Position numbers and translations under genes: made by a program. This document shows positions 22,547 to 32,108 of a stretch of 64,000 nucleotides of DNA, piece after piece. Every line of letters begins with the position of its first letter. Positions within the stretch are counted from its first letter, which is position 1. Source of the DNA: Leucosporidium creatinivorum (Eukaryota > Basidiomycota > Microbotryomycetes > Leucosporidiales > Leucosporidiaceae); NCBI GenBank assembly GCA_001600635.1, contig BCKL01000019.1, positions 62,001 through 126,000 on the forward strand, read 5' to 3'. The notes under the pieces are model-generated. The model was not told where the DNA came from. It ran no database searches and worked only from the letters and a program-made list of their open reading frames with translations.

Positions 22547-24249
22547 CTACAACACCCCTTCATCAAACCACTCGGGCCCCAACTCCTCCTCTGTAACCTT
22601 CCCACTCGCATGCAACCCTAGTGTCCGAAACCTCCCCTCGGCCGCTCGTCTCGCCTTCACCAACTGGGTGAAACCCGAGCTCTCACTCCCTACAAACACT
22701 TCCGCGCGGCTCATCATCTCGAGATCGACCATACTGGTGAGGAAGAGGTCCAACTGCTTCGTCTGGAATCCTGTGCGCCAGTAGCCGCCCTTCCCGCCTG
22801 GCTGGTCGCCGTGTCGTTCCATCGTTTGTGTAATGAAATGCAGGTGAGGGTACTTGTCGAGCTCGTGGAGGATGATGGACGAGTTGTCGGTGGCGAGGTA
22901 GATGTCTTGAATGTTCGAAGAAGCGGCGAGTTGGTCGACCGTAGCCATGTAGGTTTCGAAAGGGATGAGAGGGTATTCTTGGGACTTGTCGCCGTGTCGG
23001 ACGTGGAGGGAGATGTATCGAGGGGAGGGTTCGATGGCGGAGAGACGGGAGGCGAGGAGTTGGCGAATTGGTCGACGGTGGTTGGCGAGGAGGAGGAAGG
23101 AGCGGGTGGCGAGGGGGTTGAGGTCGAAGGCGCGGAGATGGTTGTAGAAGGCGTCGGTCATGCTTGTCCAGGAGGGCCACTCCATCAGCCACAGCTGATC
23201 CGAGTCCGAGTGGGCGGTGGGGTCGAGCATCTTGAGCGAGGTGGCTTTGGAGGGGGAGAGGGGAGGTTTGCTCGAGAGGAGGGTGCGGACGTAGGAGAGA
23301 CAGCGGTGTGGTCGGTAGAAGGGAGAGTGAAAGTAGCAGTGCAAGCTTTCGTCGGGGCAGTAGCCTGGTGGGAGGCTGTGAGGAGAGAGGTCAGCGAGCG
23401 CCGAGATCAGCGCCGAGAGGCCATGGCGAGAACTTACTAGGCAAAGTTGGCGTTGGGAATCACAATGAGCGGTCGCTTGACATATACAGCATAGTACGAA
23501 AGCCGTGAGATGGTCGCAATGACGGATCCGAGCCCCGAAGGCATGAGTTCGTGCACGATAAAGCGGCCATCCTCGCAGGGGACGTCGTGGTCGGCCGCTT
23601 GCAGGGCGAGGAAGTCGTCCATATGTCGCTGCTCTTGCAGCGGTATTGGCTGCTTGCGGAGAGCAAAGATGAAGCCTCCAGCGAGGGGTTGAACGTCGCG
23701 CAGGATGGTCCAGGTGAAGTTGCCCTCGAGGAGCGAGTCCATGGCCGCTTCCAGCTCGGGTTCGTCGGTCGAGTAGGTGATAAAGAGGGCGGACGAGCAA
23801 TCCCGACATGTCGGCTCTGGCTGCACGAGCCCATCGAGCGCAAAGAATGCGGCGTCGCTCAAGAAGAGCGAGTGATGGGTCGGTGTGCCGGCATTGGCGT
23901 CGGTTCCGCATTGCGCGCCTACTCGACCTGTCCAAGCGACGTTACTCCATGTACGTCCTCCCACTGCCAACCTCAGCGCCTCCATCGCCGAGCAATCCGA
24001 GCCGCTGCTGCTGATTCCGTCCGCGTTGAGCGCGAAGGTGACGGGAGTTGGTCCAGCGTAGGAGCGCCCATGTAGCTCGATATGCTCGTTGATGATGCCA
24101 GCGATTGATGGGTCCAATACCCATCCGCCGCTGCTCCCGCTGCTGCTGGAAGTCGACGTGTGATGGTACAGAACGACCAGGACGAGCGAGACGACGGTTG
24201 CGAGAAGCGGGAGGCGGTAACGACCGAGTTGCGCGCGGAGGGCCGACAT
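22547..24249 (-). CDS. Type II membrane glycosyltransferase, GT23 (fucosyltransferase)-like
   Basis: A predicted Golgi type II membrane protein: short cytosolic tail MSALRAQLGRYR, a single anchor (LPLLATVVSLVLVVLYHH), a Ser-rich stem, then a lumenal catalytic region. The C-terminal third has ISLHVRHGDK, IQDIYLATDNSSII and AEVFVGSESSGFTQLV, laid out like alpha-1,6-fucosyltransferase (GT23) motifs: an HxR-type nucleotide-sugar motif, a (I/V)YLATD motif and the SxxSG segment. The N-terminal half, with several Cys residues, is less recognisable. One intron (about 23377-23438) joins NANFA and YLPPGYCPDES. About 546 residues. Sugar donor and acceptor are inferred only from the fold family; GDP-fucose is a guess. 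Confidence 0.72.
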
Positions 24250-24408
24250 AGGCGACGCTGCTGTAGAAATACAGAATCTAGCGCCTCTGCTGAGCTACAG
24301 CCATGTGCTGAGAGATATTCGATGCGGGGCAGGAAGCGGAGGAGAAGAGGAACAATCTCGCGGCTAAGAAGCTTGTTTCCCTTCCATTCACTCGTGACCT
24401 TCGATTCG
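24250..24408. promoter_or_regulatory. Short divergent promoter, glycosyltransferase / zinc-cluster factor
   Basis: Only about 159 bp separate the two start codons. Both promoters must be compact or overlap. No clear TATA box. Confidence 0.45.
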
Positions 24409-26132
24409 ATGCCAGGCTGCCACCACTGCGAGGATACAAATACAGTCTGCGACTACGGGCTGCCTACCTGCTCTGGCTGCTCAACTGCAGGCCGACGCTG
24501 TCGCTGGGGAGCGCGGTTAAGATGGACGAGCGCAACAGCACATGACCTGGACCTGCCGCCGCCGGACGAGTCTTACGCTGTACCACCAAATCATCGTACA
24601 GGCAGCTCTGCTCTCGTTCGGAGGGAGAAGAATCGTATGGCGCCGATAGCTAGGAGATGGGAGGAGCCAGCTCAGCGCTTGATGGTCAGTTTCGGTCGCT
24701 CGCTTCGACGCTGTAAAGCAGTAGGCTTATCACTATCTCGCCTACAGGTCCCTCTCTCCCTCATGCCCGACGCTACTCCAACCGACATCGCCTGCTGCCG
24801 CCACTTCTGTTCAGCCCTCGCCCCCACCCTCGTCGCCCTCGAAATGCCTTCCAATCCCAACTTCTGCTACATCCCCATCTCACTCGCCTCTCGCGCTTTA
24901 TTCCATGCGCTCGTCGCTACCGGAGCCGCTCACTCCGCCAACTGGGAAACGCCCCTCGCCGACGAACCGGGCTTCGCTGCTCGGCATGAACGGGAGGCCC
25001 TCGCGTTCCTCCAGCGCGACGTCGAGGATCTGCAGCATTCGATCTTGGTGCTGGAAGCGAGTCAGGTCGGAAGCAAGCTCAATGCTGTGCTCGCGACCCT
25101 GCAGATTCTCGTTTTGCTCGCGTCGACGACTGGCGACCGACGGCCGAGGACCTGGAGGCGGTATCTCGAGGGAGCGGGTAGCTTGATCAACCAGTGCTTG
25201 GAGAGGCATCCTGGTATCGTCATTGATACGTTCCTATTGGAGAGTGAGTCGCCTCGGTTGTCTCTCGGCTGTCGGCGCTCGGCTGACCCACCTCATCTCG
25301 CAGCTCTCCGCTACTACGACGTGCAAGCTGCCATCGCCTTGGGCTGCCTTACCGTCATCTCCTCCTCCGTCACCGAGTCCGGATGGGAAGCTAAGCAGGT
25401 TCGTCCCCTCCAATCTCCATCTCTCCCGCCGGCCGTCTCTGACCTCCCCCCTCCTCACAGCTCATCAAGTCCCCTGCGGCGGGTAACCTCCTCATCTCCT
25501 CCATGCACGGTTTCACCGAACCCCTCCTCCGTCTCGCCTCCCGCATCGCCACCCTCCGCTCCACGCCACCATCCACCTCTCTCGAAGCGGACCTCACCGC
25601 CTCCCTCATCTTCGCCGACCTAGAATCCTACGGCCGACAACTCGAGACTCTTCGCGATGACTCTACCTTCCGCGCTCTGCTACTGAAGAAGCTACCGCTA
25701 GGAGGCCATGCCGAGCGATACGACGGCCACTTCCGGTTCGCCGAGGCCCTCCTACTCGCCTGTCACGTCTTCCTCGAACGGACCATCTCCCCTCACACCC
25801 CTCTCAGCCCACAAGGCCGCCGCTACCTCCTCCAAGGGATCTCCTCCCTCGAACTCGTCCCCTGGGAAGGCTCCTCTGGCAACTTGCTCGGTTGGGCGCT
25901 CGTCATCCTCGGCTCAGAGTTGGGCAAGGAGATGAAGACGGCGAGGGCGTTAGTCCAGCTTCGGATGAGGTGGTTGGCGGGGTTGGGGTTTACGAACCTG
26001 GTGCAGACGAATGAACTAGTTGAGGAGGTTTGGAGGAGGATGGATGAGAAGGAGGAAGAGGGGGGAGTACCAGGGACGGTTAGTTGGCAGCAGGTTATCA
26101 AAGAGAATGGGTGGGAGTTGCTGGTCGTTTAG
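24409..26132 (+). CDS. Zinc-cluster regulator with weakly basic cluster (Fungal_trans_2-like)
   Basis: A putative transcription factor. The start at 24409 places the cluster at the very N-terminus: C-HH-C-EDTNTV-C-DYGLPT-C-SG-C-STAGRR-C, with all six cysteines in Zn2Cys6 spacing. The usual basic residues between the second and third cysteines are replaced by acidic and neutral ones, so classical DNA binding is uncertain. The rest (CRHFCSALAPTLVALE, SRALFHALVATGAAHSANWE, KLNAVLATLQILVLLAST, WRRYLEGAGSLINQCLERH) resembles the PF11951 regulatory domain. The C-terminus is WQQVIKENGWELLVV. About 490 residues, with introns near 24686-24750, 25242-25304 and 25398-25461. An upstream in-frame ATG at 24160 is possible but overlaps the divergent neighbour. 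Confidence 0.75.
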
Positions 26133-26444
26133 TGGGTGTAGATCTCTTTTAGCAGGGTCATGACATGTTGTCCTATTCTTTGCGGGAGGTAGAGCAGCCG
26201 AGAAGAGCAGCGAGAGAGCGCCGAGACGAGTGACGACAAGTCCGGCGGGCAAGAAGGGCAGGCGACAATTTGCACTCGAGCGCGGTACATAAAGGATCCC
26301 TCGCTGAGCCCTGCCAATGTCCCGCAAGCTCTGCTCTCGCCTTCGCAAGTCGGCAGCCAGTTCGCCGAAGGCTCTCACGCCGCCCAGCTTCCCTCGATCC
26401 TTGACTCTGACTCAAATACAACAACACTAGTCTACTCTCCCGCA
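26133..26444. other. Intergenic between convergent genes
   Basis: Shared 3' region of two zinc-cluster genes; nothing recognisable inside. Confidence 0.45.
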
Positions 26445-28854
26445 TCAATGCTGATTCCACAACTGCCCCGGCGGCGAGGCGAGGAAAGCGAACACATCAA
26501 AATCGTCCGCCGTGAGGTCGTCGACCTGATACATCGAGGTCGGCAGCGTCGCTCCGAACCAGGGATCTACCGCTCCTCCACCTGCTCCTCCTCCCGGGTC
26601 GACGGATAAGTTGAAGGGCGAGGACGACTGCGAAGCCCCGACGCCGAGGGAGAAGTCGAGAGCGAAATCGAAAGCGGCGGGCGTGGGAGTGGGGAGGGCG
26701 AAGGAGAAGGGGGTAGGGGAGGGCACGCGTGGTGGTGTGTTGATTTGAGGGAGCGGTGGGAGATCGGAGGCGGTGGTGCTGGGGATGAACATGGAGGCCG
26801 AGGTGGAAGAGGATGAAGAGGAAGGAGCAGCGCCGAATGAAGGCTCCTTGATTCCCCATGTAGCGTATCGGGCGAAGAAGGGATGTCTCGGCGTATCGGG
26901 AAGAGCTGGAATCCCGCTCGAGTGCACTTGTACGAGTTGATGGAGGGTGTCGTACTGTTCGAAAGGCGGGTCAGCTCTCGTTCCGCCTCGAAGCGGGGAG
27001 GATCGTGACGTACCAGAGGCGAGAAGCACGCCATCCATTCCCTGCCCGCACTGAGGTAGCTCAAGAACGCCTGCAGTGCTTGGGCGCCGACCGAGGAGGG
27101 AGTGACGGAGCAGAGGAGGGCCGAGGCGGCGGTGAAGGAGGCGAGAGCGCCGAGGGGTGTCTGGTGGGGTTAGAGGTAGCGAGAAGAGGAGTTTAGTTGG
27201 AGGAAAAGTAGCAAGGGCAAGAGAGGGGGGAAGAGGTGTGAGGAAGAAGACGGAGGGTTAGCTCGGGCTGAAGGTCAGGGACCGGAAGCGAAAAGCAGAC
27301 GTACAATACCGAACGTGTACTTCGAGCAAGCCACCAGCACCCTCCCCAAGCACACCGCATGCGTCAAAGCCTTAGCATGACAGCTCTCCTTGAACAGCTG
27401 CTCATCCTCCGCTCCCTCCCCCTCGGCGCCGAAAGCCCCTCCTGCTCCTCCTCCCTCCCCCGGCAAAGGTAAGTATGCCCGAAAGAGGAGAAGGTAAGCC
27501 AGATGATGAGCTAAGTGCATCGTCATGTATCCCGTTACTCCTCCTTCACCATCATCTCCCTCATCCTCCTCGGCGGCCGCCAGCGAAGCGAGGACCGTCG
27601 AATTGAACATGCCTCCGACAGGCAGGTCTCCCCAGTCTGAGAGCTCGAGACAGATTTCGGCGAACTCGGAGGAGGGGTCCCAGTCGTCCTTTCGAGCGGA
27701 AGGGGGGAGGGAGGAGAGCGAGTGAGCTCGCCGAAGGAGGTGGAGAGAGCGGAGAGTGTGGGGGAGAAGGGATGGGAGAGAGGTGGGGAGGGATGTGCTG
27801 GTTAGATTGATTGTAATGGGGAGGCCGAGAGAGGAGGTTGAGGGGAGTGGGAGGGAAAGGATTGAAGCTTCGGTGTGGGTGAGAGCGAGAGACGTGGGCG
27901 AGCCGAGCGAGAGGTGCAGCTCGAGAGCGTAGATGGTGAGGAGGGCTTGATGCGCCTCGTCGTCATTGGTGGTGGAGGGAGCGTCAAAGTCGAGTGAGAG
28001 AGCGATGGACAAAGCCGAAGCTGTGTCCAGCCGAGCTTGACGGCCCTTGCCTCGAACCATCGCGTCCGAAGCGAGAGTGATGAGCGTTTGTACGCCTATC
28101 ACGCTAAACCTTTCCTCCTCTCCGGCGTGGAGGAGCTCCTCACGAGCTCGCGCGATCCAATCTTGACCTCCATCGACCGTCGAAGCGCCGACGAGAGGGT
28201 GAGTGGAGAAGCCCGCCGCCGAGCCGGCTATCGCGTACAGCAGGGCTCTACTCGTGGTCTCCGGAGCTCGGGAAGAGGTGAAGAGAGGAATACCGGTAAG
28301 GGACTTGATATACTGGTGGTGAACCTGAAGGAGGTGTTGGAGAAGGGGGTAGGAGAGATCGGCGAGGGGAGTTTCAGCAGCTGGCGGCGCTTGGGGGAGG
28401 AACGGGAGCGGCGCTGATGGAGCTGGTGGTGGTGTCGTAAAGGGCTCCTGGACGATTGCTTCGGCTGCTGCTATGACCTCGGCGTGGACTTGTGCTGGCG
28501 GCGGCGGCGGCGGAGGGACCCGAGGCCTTCGTTTTTTGTACACGGCGCCCTTTTTCGGTCCGCGCTTTAGTGGCGTAGTAAAGGTGCATTCGTCTGCTGC
28601 ACCTTTGGTCTGGCAGTAGCTGTTGGAGGTGTGGAACGAGGACAGGGAAGGCGAGAACGGGTCAACTTCGAGATCGCCGGCTGTATCTGCTGTAGGAGAG
28701 CAGCAAGGAGAGTGCAGGAGGGAAGTGAGAGCACTTACCCACAAGGTTGTTGCCCATCGCATCGTCGCTTGCGCAACTGGCACAGTGTACACGCTGCAGA
28801 GGCCTTCCGAAGGGGCTCCTTTGATCCGCCTGGCCCCTCGTCGGCAGGTTGCAT
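26445..28854 (-). CDS. Zn2Cys6 fungal transcription factor
   Basis: A nuclear regulator. The start at 28854 (MQPADEGPGGSKEPLRKAS) leads directly into CTLCQLRKRRCDGQQPC-GY-CQTKGAADEC, a full Zn2Cys6 cluster with basic RKRR, split by an intron after the fourth cysteine. A basic KRGPKKGAVYKKRRPR stretch (likely nuclear localisation signal) and a proline run follow. The middle region (LSYPLLQHLLQVHHQYIKSL, WIARAREELLHAGEEERFSV, VQTLITLASDAMVRGKGRQA, AHQALLTIYALELHLSLGSP) resembles the fungal-specific transcription factor domain of Xlr1/AmyR-like regulators. The C-terminus is Ser/Pro-rich with an acidic aromatic tail, DDLTADDFDVFAFLASPPGQ. About 690 residues. Target unknown. Confidence 0.85.
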
Positions 28855-29156
28855 CTTCGTAGGAGAGCGCGAGGGAGCAGTAAAGGGAAGCTGTAGCTGA
28901 TCGACTGCAGGTGAAACGAGGCGAAGCTGTTGAGGTGCAGCAATCAAGGCAAACGGACCACGACAAGAGAGCGGAGAGCCGCGCCCGTCTCTTGCCTCGC
29001 GCCTCAACGTCGTCCATCTCAACCTCGCTCGGAGTTCATCTGTACCACATCAACTATCGCTCTCGCCTCTCTCCTGCACGGGCCGTCTTGCTCCGAGCGT
29101 CCTTCACCTTCGTCGCTGAGGAGCAGCCGCCGCTCAGGCGTCAGGTCGTCTCAAGG
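28855..29156. promoter_or_regulatory. Divergent promoter, zinc-cluster factor / copper-fist factor
   Basis: A 302-bp shared upstream region of two regulator genes. I see no confident binding site. Confidence 0.4.
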
Positions 29157-31680
29157 ATGGTGTTAATCGACGGGATCAAGTACAGCTGCCAAACCTGCAT
29201 CACCGGACATCGCACTACGAAGTGCACCCACACAGACCGGCCTTTAGTCGAGATCAAGAGTGCGCCTCTCGCTGTCTCTCTAGCGCTGAGCTGACATGGA
29301 TCTGTAACGATCTGCAGAGAAGGGGCGCCCCATATCGCAGTGCTCCGAATGTAGGGAGATCCGCAAGACCAAGTCGATCCACGGCAGGTGCGATTGCGCT
29401 GCTAGGAGGAATCAAGGCGAGTCTCTATGGTCTTTCTCGAGCGCCCGATCTGCTTGCTAACAGCCTCGGGGCACACAGTCAAAGCGCCGGCAAGGGTCCT
29501 GCAGAACGGCATCGTCGACCTCGTCAAGGCTCGTTCTCCCTCGCCCGAGCCGCAAGAAGGAGCGGCGCAAAAGGGATTGAGAGGTTCGTTCGCTCGGCTT
29601 GGTCATTGTTCTATCCTTCGGAGCTAAGCTGATTCTACTCTTTCGGTCACATATCAATAGTCTCCCAACTCCTCAACCCCTGCAACTGCCTCAACGGGGG
29701 CCAATGCCGCTGCTCGGGCTCGTCCTCTTCCGCCTCTTCTTCACCCTCGCCTTCCCTCTCCGATCAGGCCGCCCAACCCGTCAAGTCCTGCTGCTCGACC
29801 AAGAAAGCGTCCACTGTCCTTCCTACCTCCGCCGTAGCACCCTCGGTGCCCATCACCGCCTACCACTCTGCCGCCGAGCCCGCCCCCTCCGCCGTCGCTC
29901 CCAAGCCCTCGTCCTGCCGTAGCGGCAAGACCAAAGCTCCCTCCGCGCCTACGCCCACTATCACCATCTCCCCGCCCTCCGCGAGCGGCTGCTGCTCCTC
30001 TAAATCCACCCCTTCGCCCTCCCTCAAACCCTCTCCCTCCGCCGCCATCTCAACCCTCTTCCTCCCCCAAACCCACGGCACCGCCTCCTGCTTCTGCGGC
30101 GACACGTGCGCCTGCGTCGGCTGTCCGACGCACGATCCTGCGGGAACGAAGAGGGCCTCACTCTCGACTGCCTCGGCGGCTGTCTCGTGTGGCTGTGGAA
30201 GCGGCGGGGACGAGTCGATGGATGGCAAGGGAGGAATGGCGGCGAAGCCTTGCTGTGGTGGTGCGGTTGGTCAATTGGGGCTGGCCCAGATGGCGGGGTT
30301 GGAGGAGTTGGGGAGGATCAGGGAGGGGGCCGGAAGAGTCAGGTTGCCGCCTTTGCTTTGGGGAGGGCCAGGAGGAGGTCGAGATGGCGCGGAGGGAGGC
30401 AAGAAGGGTGCTGAGAAGGAGGATGGAGTGAAACGGGGGAGATTGCCGAGTATTGCTTGGGATGAGGGATGGGGAGTGAGCACCGAACAGGAGATCGAGA
30501 AGGACAGGGAGAAGGACGGGGAGGTGGCGGACAAGCAGACTGTGAGTGTTTGTTCGCTTCCACACTTCTACTCCCGCTCTCGTGGGACCTCGTCTCATCA
30601 GAACGCCTCCCTGACCTCCTTGATCTCCCTTCTCTCTCCTCGCCCTCTTTCCTCTCTCGCCCATCACAGATCACCGATACTCGCTCTTTCACGACCAACC
30701 CCATCGGATCCCTCTCTCCCCCTCCCTCGAATCCCAGCCCGAAACGAGGCAAGAACAAGCGTCGTCACCCTCCCTCGCCCCCTCCTCCTCCCCTGCGCAA
30801 CACTCGCTCTCGCACCGCCGCTCCTCCCATCGTCACCACCGAAGACACGCCTATCTTCACCTCGCCCGCTCCATCCTCAGCTTCCTTCGTCGACGAGCTC
30901 GTTTCCCCTTCTCTCGCTCGCACCTCCGAACCGACCGAGAAGGAGCGTACGGCGATTCAGCTTGATGCTGAGGAAGAAATGTTCGAGGACGTTGACGTTG
31001 CTATGGAAGCTGCGGAAGAGGGTGTGGAACAAGGAGAAGGATGCGGAGCAGCTTGCAAGTGCACCGAGCAGGTCGGGATCGCCGGGCAGGGAGGCATCGA
31101 GCAGGGCGAGGTCGGCGTCGGTATCGACCAAGCAGGAGGACTCGGAGCGTTCGTACCCCTCTCGGACAACTTCCTCTCGCTCCAGCAACAGCTTCAAGCC
31201 CCGTCGATGGTTCATCAGCCCTTCGCACTCGACTTCGGTCAGCTCGACCCGCTCGCCGGTCTTCCTCCCCTTCCTGACCTCTCAAACCTGGGCTTCGACT
31301 TCGGCTTCCTCCGACAACCGCTTCAGCACTTCTCGCCCCCCTCCATCGCCTCTCGCGCACCCCTCCTCCCTCCTCCTCCTCCGGCCCTTCCTCCCTCGAC
31401 GAACAGCGGCTGCTGCAGTTCCCGCTCCTCTCGACCCACGCCTACTCCCATCACTCGGGACGAATCACTCGACTCGGACCTCGACCTTCTCCGAGCGGAG
31501 GATATCGAGTCTTACGACTTCGGCGGTGGAGGAGGAGCGACTTGGCCGAGCAGTTTGAGCTTGAGCGCGAAGGCGTTTGGTGCGGAGCAAGGGGAGGGCA
31601 GTGGACAGGCAGGGGAGATGGAGGAGTGGGAGGAAGATGCGAGAGTGAGGGCTGAGTTGATGGCGGCGGGCTTCTGCTGA
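29157..31680 (+). CDS. CUF1: Copper-fist transcription factor (Cuf1/Mac1/Ace1 family)
   Basis: A copper-sensing nuclear regulator of copper uptake and detoxification genes. The first 40 residues are a textbook copper fist: MVLIDGIKYSCQTCITGHRT with Cys11, Cys14, Cys23 and His25, then KKGRPISQCSEC holding the GRP minor-groove motif. Further Cys motifs, CNCLNGGQCRC and CFCGDTCACVGCPTH, match the CxC copper-binding modules of Cuf1/Mac1-type sensors; other CC and CxC pairs are scattered (KSCCS, GCCSS, KPCCGG, GAACKC). Acidic and Gln/Pro-rich segments precede the end at 31680. About 740 residues. One intron (29417-29478) appears to use a GC donor. It converges with a copper amine oxidase gene. Activator or repressor role cannot be decided from sequence. 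Confidence 0.9.
29417..29478 (+). other. Probable GC-AG intron in the copper-fist gene
   Basis: The exon ends AATCAAG and the intron starts GCGAGT and ends CACACAG, with GCTAAC about 20 nt upstream as branch site. Splicing gives NQ-VKAPARVLQ in frame. No suitable GT donor is nearby. A nearer acceptor at 29463 is possible but leaves the branch site too close. Confidence 0.65.
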
Positions 31681-32108
31681 GCTTGGTTGGGAGAGAAGGG
31701 CAGGGGTGGACAGTGGACGCTAGCTTTTTCTTCATCTCGGCGGTTGTCTGTCCGGTATAGCTTGAGGCGGTATCTGAAGCGGTGTGCGTTTGTTCGTCGC
31801 AATCCGAGCCCTCGAGCGGCTGAGAAGAGAGTTGAGAGGGGAGGGAGAGGGAATGCGAGTAAGCGAGGGAGACGGATGTCAGAACCAGTGCAGAGGGTTC
31901 GCGACGAAGCGGGTAAGTATAAGTCGGCACCCCGCTCGGCACCCGTGGAGCAAGCGCCTTCTCGCTGCCCTTGTAATGTCACGCTCAGGCCTTGCGCCGA
32001 GCAGAGGGGACACAGCTTCGCCGGAGTTCGAAGGTCAAAAGCTGCGAGGACGATATCACTGAAGTGCAAAACGAAACTGCTAGATATTCTACATCATGTG
32101 CTAAGCGA
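31681..32108. other. Intergenic between convergent copper genes
   Basis: A 428-bp region holding the 3' ends of the copper-fist and amine oxidase genes. No gene seen. Confidence 0.5.

Noticed and set aside
30158-30758. Long Pro/Ser-rich antisense open frames across the copper-fist gene
   Set aside because: They are complementary-strand shadows of its Gly- and Glu-rich coding sequence, with no start context or motifs.
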